From: Pseudomonas sp. UBA4617
GTDB lineage: Bacteria; Pseudomonadota; Gammaproteobacteria; Pseudomonadales; Pseudomonadaceae
Assembly: GCF_002386445.1 (NCBI RefSeq)
Contig: NZ_DGIR01000057.1
Location: 31,775 to 95,774 of the forward strand
Length of the DNA: 64,000 bases
Direction of reading: 5' to 3'
A program made the position numbers and the translations under genes. Below are positions 53,176 to 61,653 of the stretch, one piece after another. The notes beneath the pieces are model-generated. The model was not told where the DNA came from. It was given only the letters and a program-made list of their open reading frames with translations, and did no database searches. The first letter of the stretch is position 1; each line of letters starts with the position of its first letter.

Positions 53176-53801
53176 ACGGGCCGGAACGCGTCACACTGGC
53201 GATGACCGGGGCATCGGGCGTCCAGTATGGCCTGCGCCTGCTCGATTGCCTGGTGCGCGAAGATCGCGAGGTGCACTTTCTGATCTCCAAGGCCGCGCAA
53301 CTGGTGACGGCCACCGAGACCGACGTGGTGCTGCCGGCCAAACCTCAGGCAATGCAGGCGTTCCTTACCGAATACACAGGTGCCGCCGACGGGCAGATCC
53401 GGGTGTATGGCAAGGAAGACTGGATGTCGCCGGTAGCCTCGGGCTCGGGCGCGCCGGCGGCGATGGTGGTGGTGCCCTGTTCCACCGGCACCCTGTCGGC
53501 GATTGCCACCGGCGCCTGCAACAACCTGATCGAGCGTGCCGCCGACGTTACCCTCAAAGAGCGTCGCCAGCTGATCCTGGTGCCGCGCGAAGCGCCGTTT
53601 TCCACCATCCACCTGGAGAATATGCTCAAGCTGTCGCAGATGGGCGCAATCATCCTGCCGGCAGCGCCGGGCTTCTATCACCAGCCGCAGACCATCGACG
53701 ACCTGGTCGACTTTGTCGTGGCACGCATCCTCAACCTGCTGAACATTCCCCAGGACATGTTGCCGCGTTGGGGCGAGCACCACTACGGGGTGGATGATTG
53801 A
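53172..53801 (+). CDS. ubiX: Flavin prenyltransferase UbiX
   Basis: 209 residues. It makes prenyl-FMN, the cofactor of UbiD-type decarboxylases in ubiquinone synthesis. TLAMTGASGVQYGLRLLDCL near 8, PCSTGTLSAIATGACNNLIE near 102, and LVPREAPFSTIHLENMLKLS with PAAPGFYHQPQTIDDLVDFV. The GTG start overlaps the mpl stop; the stop overlaps the next small gene (TTGA). Confidence 0.97.
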   Translation: MNGPERVTLAMTGASGVQYGLRLLDCLVREDREVHFLISKAAQLVTATETDVVLPAKPQAMQAFLTEYTGAADGQIRVYGKEDWMSPVASGSGAPAAMVVVPCSTGTLSAIATGACNNLIERAADVTLKERRQLILVPREAPFSTIHLENMLKLSQMGAIILPAAPGFYHQPQTIDDLVDFVVARILNLLNIPQDMLPRWGEHHYGVDD

Positions 53802-54085
53802 GGCGCACATTGTGCGGCGTGCTGGCGCTGGGGCTGCTGAGTGGTTGCGCCACGGTGCGGACGCTGGATGCCAACAAGCCTGGGGCGCCGGTGGTATATG
53901 CCGGTACCCGGTTGGATTTGTATGTCATGAATGGCGGCTGTTGCCCGCGCGATCATTACGGGGCTGATGCGCCGGCGTATCCGCGGCTGGACCTGCCGGG
54001 AAGCCTGTTGCTCGATACCTTGTTGTTGCCGTTGTCGTTGCTCACGGCAGCCGGTATAGGCTTCCAGGCAACCGGCGGCCTGTGA
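53798..54085 (+). CDS. YceK/YidQ-family lipoprotein
   Basis: 95 residues with lipobox LLSGC near 14-18, then TVRTLDANKPGAPVVYAGTR, the YceK/YidQ pattern, and a C-terminal hydrophobic segment (LLLDTLLLPLSLLTAAGIGF). The TTG start is inside the ubiX stop, so it is coupled to ubiX. Function is not known. Confidence 0.8.
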   Translation: MRRTLCGVLALGLLSGCATVRTLDANKPGAPVVYAGTRLDLYVMNGGCCPRDHYGADAPAYPRLDLPGSLLLDTLLLPLSLLTAAGIGFQATGGL

Positions 54086-54087
54086 TG

Positions 54088-54160
54088 GCCCTTTCGCGGG
54101 TGAACCCGTTCTCTGGTCTGTGAAGTGCCTGTGGGAGCGGGTTTACCCGCGAAGAGGCCC
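54088..54160. repeat. Facing REP elements after the YceK-like gene
   Basis: A first arm TTCGCGGGTGAACCCG (54093-54108) and a complete second REP with GCGGG-TTTA-CCCGC (54137-54150), preceded by CCTGTGGGAGC as at the left end of the window. They lie between convergent genes. Confidence 0.7.
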
Positions 54161-54171
54161 TGACAGGAAGC

Positions 54172-54816
54172 CTATTTCTTGCCCAACCTGCGCAATTCAT
54201 CCGACTCCACAATCCGCACCCCGTCTTCTTCCTCCAGCGCCAGGCGCCACAACGCCCGGGCCAAGGTGCAGGCCTCGATGCCTCGATACTTCCCAGGTAT
54301 CAGCCTGGAGAACGGCGAAATCAGCTGCTCGCCCAGCCGCGGCTCTATGCGCTCGCCCAACAGCAATGACGGCCGCACGATGGTCAACTGCGGCCAGTCC
54401 TGGGCCTTGAGCGCCTCTTCCATCTCGCCTTTGACCCGGTTGTAGAAAATCGACGATTTCGGGTCGGCCCCCAGCGCACTGACTACCAGCAGGTGCCGCG
54501 CGCCCATCTCCCGGGCACGCTTGCTGAAGGCCACCACCATGTCCAGGTCCACCGCACGGAATGCCGATTCGGAGCCGGCCTGCTTCAGCGTGGTGCCCAG
54601 GCAGCAAAACGCGATATCAACGCGCCCGGCCAGCTGCGGAAGAAACATTGCCGGGTCGCCTACCGGGTTTTCCAGGTGCGGGTGCCCGGCCAGTGGCCGG
54701 CGGGTTGGCGCCAGGACGCGGGTGATGGTGGGCTCGTTGAGCAGGCGGTCGAGCAGGTGCTCACCTGTCAGACCCGTGGCACCGGCAAGCAGGACATGCT
54801 GAGGCGTCAAATACAT
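54172..54816 (-). CDS. NAD(P)H-binding SDR-like oxidoreductase
   Basis: 214 residues, atypical SDR fold. VLLAGATGLTGEHLLDRLLN near 8, DIAFCCLGTTLKQAGSESAF near 69, LLVVSALGADPKSSIFYNRV and GEMEEALKAQDWPQLTIVRP near 130. It is like the YwnB/HTATIP2 group. Its role is unknown. It stands alone between REP elements and the C13 peptidase gene. Confidence 0.83.
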   Translation of the reverse strand: MYLTPQHVLLAGATGLTGEHLLDRLLNEPTITRVLAPTRRPLAGHPHLENPVGDPAMFLPQLAGRVDIAFCCLGTTLKQAGSESAFRAVDLDMVVAFSKRAREMGARHLLVVSALGADPKSSIFYNRVKGEMEEALKAQDWPQLTIVRPSLLLGERIEPRLGEQLISPFSRLIPGKYRGIEACTLARALWRLALEEEDGVRIVESDELRRLGKK

Positions 54817-54843
54817 GATGTCTCTCCCTTGTTACACACAAGC

Positions 54844-56577
54844 TTAGTGGTTGGCAGGCGTTTTTGCCTGTCCCCCCACGTCGGCCTGTGCGGCGTTACG
54901 CAATGCTTCTTCGGCCTGTTGCCGACGCAGCTGCTGCCAGCGCGCGAGTACCGCCGGCGGTGCCCACAGCTGCGGTTCGGAGGCCTCGAAACCTTCCCTT
55001 TGTTCTCTTTCGGCAACACTGCTGCGGGCCAGTTCAAACGCCTGTTTCAGATCGTCGGTCTGGTTCAGCGCCTCGGCGAACAAGGCGTCGCCAAAATAGG
55101 TGAAGTCCGCTTCTTCAGAGCAGCCGAAGGACACCCGGTCGGCCCGCGCGGCCGTCATGATGAGCGTGCGCTCATCCTTGAGCGGGGCGATGTAGCCCCC
55201 TGAATAGCAGGCGGATATGACAATCACTTTGTCGCGGTTCTTCAGCGGTGCCAGGGCGCTGGCCAGCTCGTCGGCGGACAGGTCGGCCAGTTGCAGGCGT
55301 GGCTGGTCGAGCACCAGCTGGTGGTCCTGGCTGCCGTGGCTGGTGAGGTAGATGAACACCAGGTCCTCGGGGCCGCTGCGCTCGGCCAGGGTGCGGGCGG
55401 CACGGGTGAGGTTCTCACGGGTGGCCATGGGGCGGCTGGCCATCTGGTCGCGGTGATTGACCAGGGTGACCTGGCCCGAAGCCCCAAAACGTACCTTGAG
55501 CATGTTGCTGACGTAGTCGGCCTCGCGCAGGAACACGCTCTGCTGGCCATCCCCGGCTATCACCAGGCTGTACAGCTGAACAGGCGGCGCCGAGTGTGGC
55601 ACCTGGGCCAGCGCCTGCTCCAGCAGCCGACCCTGGTTGAGCAAGGCCAGGTCCAGTGGGTCGGGCAGCAGCTTGCCGTTCTGGTCACGCACCCGCACAC
55701 CGTTGGCCCAGGTGCCGCTCAGCACCTTGCCGCTGGGCAGGATCAGCCGACCCTGCCCATGGTAGGCATCGTCGAGGAAGCCGCCGATGTATTTGCTGCC
55801 ATCGGCCAGCTGCAGGCTGCCCTGGCCTGACAGGCGCCACTCGCTGAAAGTGCCCTTGTAGTGGCTGCCATCGCTGCCCAGCAGTTCGCCTTCGCCGACC
55901 AGTACGCCATCCTTGAACTGGCCGATCCACACATCGCCATCGGCATTTTCGTAGCGGCCACGGCCTTCCAGGCGGTTGTCCTTGAATTCGCCGATGTACT
56001 GCTCGCCGTCGACGCTGTCGTAGGTGCCGGCGCCTTGCAGCAGGCCGTTGACGAAGCGGCCGCTGAACTGGTTGCCACTGGCATCGCTGCGCACGCCGGC
56101 GCCATTGGGCTTGCCTTTGGCGAACAGGCCCTGGTAGCGGCTGCCGTCGGCCAGTTCCAGTTCGCCGGCGCCTTCGTACAGGTCATCCTTGAACTGGCCG
56201 CGGTAGGACTGGTCGGCCTGCTTGAGAGTGCCTTCGCCGTCGCGCCGACCATGGCGGAAGGTGCCGGAATAGTGGCTGCCCGGAGTAGTCAGTTCGCCCA
56301 GCCCCTGGAACAGCCCGGCGGCGAACTGGCCACGGTACACCTCGCCATTCTGGCCGTGCCATTCGCCCTGGCCGTGCCATTGGCCGTCCTTGAAGCCGCC
56401 GGCGTACCAGCTGCCGTTGGGGTAGTCGATACGGCCCTCGCCTTGCAGCAGCCCATCGACTACCTGCCCCCGGTAGCGTCCGCCGTCAGGCAAGCGTGCG
56501 TCGGGCGGCAGCAGCGATTCGCCATCGCCACAGGCGGCGAGAAGCAGGACCAGGGAGAGGGGGAGCAGTAGACGCAT
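54844..56577 (-). CDS. Lipoprotein with about twelve MORN repeats and a C-terminal caspase-like C13 peptidase
   Basis: 577 residues. Lipobox LLLAAC near residues 11-16, then about twelve 22-23-residue MORN units (residues about 30-300, for example GSWYAGGFKDGQWHGQGEWH), then a C13/legumain-like peptidase domain. The catalytic histidine is in IYLTSHGSQDHQLVLD (about 435) and the catalytic cysteine in VIVISACYSGGYIAPLKDE (about 478). MORN repeats bind lipids or proteins in eukaryotes. Here they sit between the lipid anchor and the peptidase. Substrate unknown; it may process envelope proteins or act in stress. The start is inferred from the lipobox because no strong ribosome site is seen. Confidence 0.9.
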   Translation of the reverse strand: MRLLLPLSLVLLLAACGDGESLLPPDARLPDGGRYRGQVVDGLLQGEGRIDYPNGSWYAGGFKDGQWHGQGEWHGQNGEVYRGQFAAGLFQGLGELTTPGSHYSGTFRHGRRDGEGTLKQADQSYRGQFKDDLYEGAGELELADGSRYQGLFAKGKPNGAGVRSDASGNQFSGRFVNGLLQGAGTYDSVDGEQYIGEFKDNRLEGRGRYENADGDVWIGQFKDGVLVGEGELLGSDGSHYKGTFSEWRLSGQGSLQLADGSKYIGGFLDDAYHGQGRLILPSGKVLSGTWANGVRVRDQNGKLLPDPLDLALLNQGRLLEQALAQVPHSAPPVQLYSLVIAGDGQQSVFLREADYVSNMLKVRFGASGQVTLVNHRDQMASRPMATRENLTRAARTLAERSGPEDLVFIYLTSHGSQDHQLVLDQPRLQLADLSADELASALAPLKNRDKVIVISACYSGGYIAPLKDERTLIMTAARADRVSFGCSEEADFTYFGDALFAEALNQTDDLKQAFELARSSVAEREQREGFEASEPQLWAPPAVLARWQQLRRQQAEEALRNAAQADVGGQAKTPANH

Positions 56578-56716
56578 GGCGAAGACCGGGCAATAAGTCT
56601 GCCGAGTATGCCGCAGAATGGGATCCTGAAACAGCGAGCGCATGAGCCGGGGCATTCCTCCGTGGGGCCAACGATATTGTGTTGCCTGCCATGGCCCCAT
56701 CGCCGGTCGACCCGGC

Positions 56717-56983
56717 TCAATGCCGGGTGCTATCGCCGGTCTGTCGGTGCAACAGCAACTCGGCCAGTGCCTTGGTCATCTGCACGTGATGGGCCGCATT
56801 GACCAGCATGTTGATGCCAGGCTCACCGGCATTGGCGCAGATGTACTCGTCCAGGGTGTCTTCGATGCCGGTCATCAATTGCAGAGCGTGGATCACAGCG
56901 TCGAGCGAGGGCATGTCGTGGTTTATGGTGTAGAAGGGGCGGGAAGGCAGGATTCTGGGTGGATCAGGGACGATTTTTTTCAT
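56717..56983 (-). CDS. DUF3077-type small protein
   Basis: 88 residues, of the small Pseudomonas family with MKKIVPDPPRILPSRPFYTI at the start and a helical core (LDAVIHALQLMTGIEDTLDE, then NMLVNAAHHVQMTKALAELL). No membrane segment or known motif. It is preceded by an unusually long structured leader (56984-57290). Function unknown. Confidence 0.8.
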   Translation of the reverse strand: MKKIVPDPPRILPSRPFYTINHDMPSLDAVIHALQLMTGIEDTLDEYICANAGEPGINMLVNAAHHVQMTKALAELLLHRQTGDSTRH

Positions 56984-57375
56984 GATCAGGCCTCGTGTGG
57001 TTTGCTGTAAGCAACCACCTCATCCTTTCTCACGGGATAAAGGCGGCAGCCGTACGAGGGTGAGAAAGCCGAGACACGAGCACTCGGCCAGACCGAAGCC
57101 TGCCTGCGTACGGCTGCCATAACGTACTGCCGTAAGTCGTGTTTTCGGGTTTCTCACACCCGCTCACCAAACATGGCGACCCCGAGACGGTATCCCTGAG
57201 ATGTTTCCCCGACAATGGAGTGACTTCCGACAGGCTCGTAGGATAATTCGCGAGATGGTCCAGGCTGAAGCATTTAGCTTCAGGTTCGGAAATGTCTTAC
57301 ATCCGTGAAGCCCTGAGCGGTTCCTGTGGTAGCGACAAAAACCGCTACCACAGGTTTGTGAGCTGCCACTGCGGC
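56984..57375 (-). other. Structured leader region upstream of the DUF3077-type gene
   Basis: 392 bases without a gene. Features: 12-bp arms GGCAGCCGTACG (57045-57056) and CGTACGGCTGCC (57107-57118); inside them GCCGAG (57068-57073) pairs with CTCGGC (57083-57088). GTGAGAAA (57060-57067) can pair with TTTCTCAC at 57027-57034 or at 57150-57157. A CTGAAGC/GCTTCAG hairpin lies at 57265-57283. These could form a regulatory 5' leader; no promoter is assigned. Confidence 0.55.
57323..57354 (-). terminator. Hairpin after the butanediol dehydrogenase gene
   Basis: CCTGTGGTAGCG-8-CGCTACCACAGG, a perfect 12-bp stem about 22-53 bases past the stop of the gene at 57376. No T tract follows the stem, so it may terminate only weakly or protect the aco message. 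Confidence 0.6.
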
Positions 57376-58464
57376 TCAGCGCAGGCCCGGCGAAACGATG
57401 ATTTTCACGTTCTCCTCCTTGTTGTTCACCAGTTCCTCGAAGCCCAGCTCGACGATTTGCTCCAGCCCGATCCGCCCGGTTACCAGCGGGCGGATGTCCA
57501 GCCTGCCATCGGCGATGAAGGCAATCACATCAGCGAATTCGCCGTTGTAGGCCAGCGCCCCCAGCACCTGCTTCTCGGTGGACACCAGCTCGAAGAAGTT
57601 GAACTCGCTGGGCTCTTCGAAGATGCCCACCATCACGCATTTGCCGGCCTTGCGGATGGTGTCGATGGCCAGTTTGGCGGTGTGCTTGTTGCCGATGCAC
57701 TCGAAGCTCACATCCGCACCCAGTCCGGCGGTAAGCGCGCGGATCTCTGCCAGGGCGTCGCACTGGCTGGGGTCGAGCACCACGCTGGCGCCGACTTCCT
57801 TGGCCTTGGCCTTGCGCGCCGAAGACATTTCCAGGGCGATCACCTGCGCTGCACCGGCCGCCCTGGCGCACATGATGGTGCACAGGCCGATGGTGCCGGC
57901 GCCGACCACCACCACCGTCTGGCCCAGCAGGCTGCCGGCCTTTTTCACCGCATGCATGCCCACCGCCAGCGGCTCGATCAGCGCCCCGGCTTCGGCCGGG
58001 AAACCCTGCGGCAGCCGGTACAGCAAGTTGGCCGGCACGTTGACCAGCTCGGCAAAGGCGCCGTTGTTCATCAAGCCGGTGAAGGCCAGGCGTTCGCAGA
58101 TGTTGTACAGGCCATGGGTGCAGTAATAGCAGGTACCGCAATGCTGGCAGGCATCCGCCGCCACCGGGTCACCGACGGCAAAGCCTTGCACGCCTTCGCC
58201 CAGCTTGGCGATCTGGCCGCAGAACTCGTGGCCGAGGATGCACTGGCCCTGGATGCCGGTCAGTGGGTGCGGTGCCTCGACCGGGATGAACACCGGGCCG
58301 GCGACGTACTCATGCAGGTCGGAGCCGCAGATGCCGCACCAGTCCACCTTGATCTGCACCCAACCGGGTGCGGGGTCGGCTGGCAGGGGTACCTGTTCGA
58401 CGCGGATGTCGTTGCGGCCATGCCAGACGGCCGCGCGCATGTGGGTGTGGCTCAGGTCGTTCAT
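57376..58464 (-). CDS. 2,3-butanediol dehydrogenase (zinc-dependent)
   Basis: 362 residues. Catalytic-zinc region WCGICGSDLHEYVAGPVFIP near 36, structural-zinc site CQHCGTCYYCTHGLYNICER near 104, NAD-binding VVVVGAGTIGLCTIMCARAA near 166. It belongs to the BDH/sorbitol dehydrogenase group and oxidises butanediol to acetoin, feeding the aco genes. Last gene of the operon. ATG at 58464 with GGAG upstream. Confidence 0.92.
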   Translation of the reverse strand: MNDLSHTHMRAAVWHGRNDIRVEQVPLPADPAPGWVQIKVDWCGICGSDLHEYVAGPVFIPVEAPHPLTGIQGQCILGHEFCGQIAKLGEGVQGFAVGDPVAADACQHCGTCYYCTHGLYNICERLAFTGLMNNGAFAELVNVPANLLYRLPQGFPAEAGALIEPLAVGMHAVKKAGSLLGQTVVVVGAGTIGLCTIMCARAAGAAQVIALEMSSARKAKAKEVGASVVLDPSQCDALAEIRALTAGLGADVSFECIGNKHTAKLAIDTIRKAGKCVMVGIFEEPSEFNFFELVSTEKQVLGALAYNGEFADVIAFIADGRLDIRPLVTGRIGLEQIVELGFEELVNNKEENVKIIVSPGLR

Positions 58465-58494
58465 TGTGTTTGTCTCCAGGCTCACGGAATGGGC

Positions 58495-59601
58495 TCAGTG
58501 CTTGCGCAGGAAGGCGAGCAGTTGCTGGTTGACCTGTTCGGCCGCCTCCATCTGCACCATGTGGCCGGCCTCCGGCAGCACCAGCACTTCGGCTTCCAGC
58601 CCTTCGGCATGGCTGGCCGGGATGATTGCGTCCTTGCCGCCCCACACCACCAGTGCCGGGTGTTGCCCCAGCACCCCGCGCAGGTCGTGGCGCTGCCGGT
58701 CACCGTCAGCGAGTGCCGCTGCCAGCTGCTGCAGGGCCCGGTCCACCCCTTCCAGGCGCTTGAACTTGAGCATGTCTTCGAGCATCTGGCGGGTGACCAG
58801 CGCCGGGTCGGCAAACAGCTGCACCATCTGCGGCTTGAGGGCATTGCGGTTGGCTGCCGCGACGAAGCCTTGCAGGTACTGGCCGTTGATCGCTTCGCCC
58901 AGGCCGGCACTGGCCACCAGGCTCAGGCTGGCGACCCGCTGCGGTGCCAGGCGCGCCACGTTCAGGCTGACCGCGCCACCCATGGAGTGGCCGGCCAGGT
59001 GCGCCTTGGCGATGTCCAGGTGGTCGAGCAGGGCCAGCACGGTTTCGCTCAGCTCATCCAGGTCGCCGCGTTGCAGCGCCTTGGCCGACTCGCCATGCCC
59101 TGGCAGGTCGAGGGCGATCACCCGGCGCTCGGCCGCCAGCGCCGGGTGGTTGAACAGCCAGTTGTTGAGGTCGCCGCCAAAGCCGTGCACCAGCACCAGC
59201 GGCGTGCCGCCTTCACCCAGCTCGAACCAGCGCAGTTGCCGGCCAGCCACTTCAGCCTTCTGCGGTGCCGGCCCCTGCGCCTGCTCGGCGCCACCGTCGG
59301 CGACGAACTCGGCCTGGAAGCGTTGCACCACCGCATCGATCTCGGCTTCCTCGGCTTCGCCTTCCACCACCACCGCCAGCAGTGCGCCGACCGGCAGGGT
59401 TTCATCGGGCCTGGCCACCTGGCGACGCAGCACGCCGCTGAACGGGGCTTCGACGCTGCTGCTGATCTTGTCGGTCTCGACGTCCAGCACCTCGTCACCC
59501 TTGTTGATCACGTCGCCTTCCTGCTTGAGCCAGGCGTCTACCCGGCCTTCGGTCATCGACAGGCCCCACTTGGGCATGGTCAGGGTATGGATCTGGCTCA
59601 T
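58495..59601 (-). CDS. acoC: Acetoin dehydrogenase E2 component AcoC
   Basis: 368 residues: an N-terminal lipoyl domain with the lipoylated lysine in VLDVETDKISSSVEAPFSGV near 45, then an alpha/beta-hydrolase domain with GHSMGGAVSLNVARLAP near 204. This fusion, without the usual E2 catalytic domain, is typical of AcoC. It overlaps the acoB stop by 4 bases. No acoL (E3) is in the operon, so lipoamide dehydrogenase must come from elsewhere. Confidence 0.94.
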   Translation of the reverse strand: MSQIHTLTMPKWGLSMTEGRVDAWLKQEGDVINKGDEVLDVETDKISSSVEAPFSGVLRRQVARPDETLPVGALLAVVVEGEAEEAEIDAVVQRFQAEFVADGGAEQAQGPAPQKAEVAGRQLRWFELGEGGTPLVLVHGFGGDLNNWLFNHPALAAERRVIALDLPGHGESAKALQRGDLDELSETVLALLDHLDIAKAHLAGHSMGGAVSLNVARLAPQRVASLSLVASAGLGEAINGQYLQGFVAAANRNALKPQMVQLFADPALVTRQMLEDMLKFKRLEGVDRALQQLAAALADGDRQRHDLRGVLGQHPALVVWGGKDAIIPASHAEGLEAEVLVLPEAGHMVQMEAAEQVNQQLLAFLRKH

Positions 59602-60620
59602 GCGGCACTCCTTGCAGCTTCGATCACTTTGCGCACGGCAGCCTCGATCTTCGCCGCGTCAGGGATGTACAGGTCTTCCAAAGCGTCGGAGAACGGCACG
59701 GGAGTGTGCGGCGCGGTGACCATTTCGATCGGCCCCTTGAGGGCGGCGAAGGCCTTCTGCGCGACCAGGGCGCTGATGTCGGTGGCCATGGAGCAGCGGG
59801 GGTTGGCTTCGTCGATCACCACCAGGCGGCCAGTCTTTTCCACGCTTTCCAGAATGCTGTCTTCGTCCATCGGGCTGGTGGTGCGCAGGTCCAGCACCTC
59901 GCAGTCGATGCCCTGGCGGGCCAGGTTGTTGGCGGCTTCCAGCGCCACGTGCACCATGCGGCCATAGGTGACCAGGGTCACGTCGTCGCCATCACGCAGG
60001 AAGTTGGCCTCACCGAACGGCACGGTATAAACCTCTTCCGGCACCTCGCCCTGCATGCCGTAGAGCAGCTTGTGCTCGCAGAAGATCACCGGGTCGTTGT
60101 CGCGGATTGCCTGGATCAGCAGGCCCTTGGCATCGTATGGCGAGGACGGGCACACCACCTTCAGGCCAGGGATATGGGTCCACAGCGAGGTGAGCATCTG
60201 CGAGTGCTGGGCCGCCGCGCGCAGGCCGGCACCGTACATGGTGCGCATCACCAATGGGGTGACTGCCTTGCCGCCGAACATGTAGCGGAACTTGGCAGCC
60301 TGGTTGAGGATCTGGTCCAGGCAGCAGCCGGCGAAGTCGACGAACATCAGTTCGCACACCGGGCGCAGGCCCTGGGTGGCCGCGCCGACGGCGGCACCGA
60401 CGTAGCCGATTTCCGACAGCGGGGCGTCGAGCACGCGTCCCGGGAACTGGTGATACAGGCCCTTGGTCACGCCCAGCACGCCACCCCAGGCGTCGTCCTC
60501 GCCCGGTGCGCCGGCACCGCCGGCCACGTCTTCGCCAATGATGAACACGGTGTCGTCACGACGCATTTCCTGGGCCAGGGCTTCGTTGATTGCCTGCTGG
60601 TAGCTGATCTTTCTTGCCAT
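59598..60620 (-). CDS. acoB: Acetoin dehydrogenase E1 beta subunit
   Basis: 340 residues of the E1-beta family. ALAQEMRRDDTVFIIGEDVA near 13, RVLDAPLSEIGYVGAAVGAA near 61, LRTTSPMDEDSILESVEKTG near 231. Forms the TPP-dependent E1 with AcoA, splitting acetoin to acetaldehyde and a hydroxyethyl-TPP intermediate. Confidence 0.95.
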   Translation of the reverse strand: MARKISYQQAINEALAQEMRRDDTVFIIGEDVAGGAGAPGEDDAWGGVLGVTKGLYHQFPGRVLDAPLSEIGYVGAAVGAATQGLRPVCELMFVDFAGCCLDQILNQAAKFRYMFGGKAVTPLVMRTMYGAGLRAAAQHSQMLTSLWTHIPGLKVVCPSSPYDAKGLLIQAIRDNDPVIFCEHKLLYGMQGEVPEEVYTVPFGEANFLRDGDDVTLVTYGRMVHVALEAANNLARQGIDCEVLDLRTTSPMDEDSILESVEKTGRLVVIDEANPRCSMATDISALVAQKAFAALKGPIEMVTAPHTPVPFSDALEDLYIPDAAKIEAAVRKVIEAARSAA

Positions 60621-60653
60621 GGTGGTTCTCCTGTTGTTCTTGTAATCCGCAGC

Positions 60654-61631
60654 TCAGGGGTAGGCGACGTAGACGTCGCTGAGCAGGTCGGCGGGCTGTG
60701 GCTTGGGATCGGACTTGGCGCGGCGCACGGCGTCTTCGATCAGGTCCTCGACGCGGGCGTCGATGGCATCCAGCTGGGCAGCCGTGAGCAGGCCGGCGCG
60801 AGTAGTCTTGTTGCGGAACTGCAGCAGGCAGTCGCGGGACTCGCGCAGGTTCTTCACCTCATCGGGGGCGCGGTAGGTTTGCGCATCGCCCTCGAAGTGG
60901 CCGTAGTAGCGGCTGAGCTTGACCTCGATCAGCGATGGGCCTTGCCCGGCACGGGCACGTTCGATGGCGGCACCGGCAGCCTCGTAAACGGCAAAGAAAT
61001 CGAAGCCGTCGATGGTGACGCCGGGCATGCCGAAACCGGCAGCGCGGTCGGCGATGTGGTCGCAAGCTACCGACCAGGTCGAGGCGGTGGCTTCGGCGTA
61101 GCCGTTGTTCTCGGCCACGAAGATGCATGGCAGGTTCATGATCGACGCCATGTTCATGGCCTCGAACACCGCACCTTCGTTGGAGGCGCCATCACCGAAG
61201 AAGGCCACCGACACATCGTCGCGGCCCTTGATCTTGGCCGCCAGCGCCGCGCCGGCCACCAGCGGTGCGCCGGCACCGACGATGCCGTTGGCACCGAGCA
61301 TGCCTTTTTCCAGGTCGGCGATGTGCATCGAGCCGCCCTTGCCGCCGCAGACGCCGGTCTTCTTGCCGTAGATCTCGGCCATCATGCCGTACACGTCCAC
61401 GCCCTTGGCGATGCAGTGGCCGTGGCCGCGGTGGGTCGAGGCGATGCAATCGCTGTCGCGCAGGTGGGCCATGACCCCGGCGGCGGAAGCCTCTTCGCCA
61501 GCGTACAGGTGCACGAAGCCAGGGATCTCGCCGGTGGCGAACTCGACGTGCAGGCGTTCTTCGAAGGCACGGATGGTGCGCATCACTTCATAGGCATGCA
61601 GCAGTTGTTCGGTACTGAGTTGATTGGACAT
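60654..61631 (-). CDS. acoA: Acetoin dehydrogenase E1 alpha subunit
   Basis: 325 residues. TPP-binding GDGASNEGAVFEAMNMASIM near 155 and VHLYAGEEASAAGVMAHLRD near 39, with STHRGHGHCIAKGVDVYGMM. The ATG at 61631 has GGAG upstream; the longer open frame is not supported. Second gene of acoX-A-B-C-bdh. Confidence 0.95.
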   Translation of the reverse strand: MSNQLSTEQLLHAYEVMRTIRAFEERLHVEFATGEIPGFVHLYAGEEASAAGVMAHLRDSDCIASTHRGHGHCIAKGVDVYGMMAEIYGKKTGVCGGKGGSMHIADLEKGMLGANGIVGAGAPLVAGAALAAKIKGRDDVSVAFFGDGASNEGAVFEAMNMASIMNLPCIFVAENNGYAEATASTWSVACDHIADRAAGFGMPGVTIDGFDFFAVYEAAGAAIERARAGQGPSLIEVKLSRYYGHFEGDAQTYRAPDEVKNLRESRDCLLQFRNKTTRAGLLTAAQLDAIDARVEDLIEDAVRRAKSDPKPQPADLLSDVYVAYP

Positions 61632-61653
61632 CTTGTTGTTCTCCGGGGTTGTC

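Noticed and set aside
57292..59967. 891-codon open frame on the plus strand opposite bdh-acoC-acoB
   Set aside because: Three recognised enzymes occupy the minus strand; the long frame follows from high GC at third positions.
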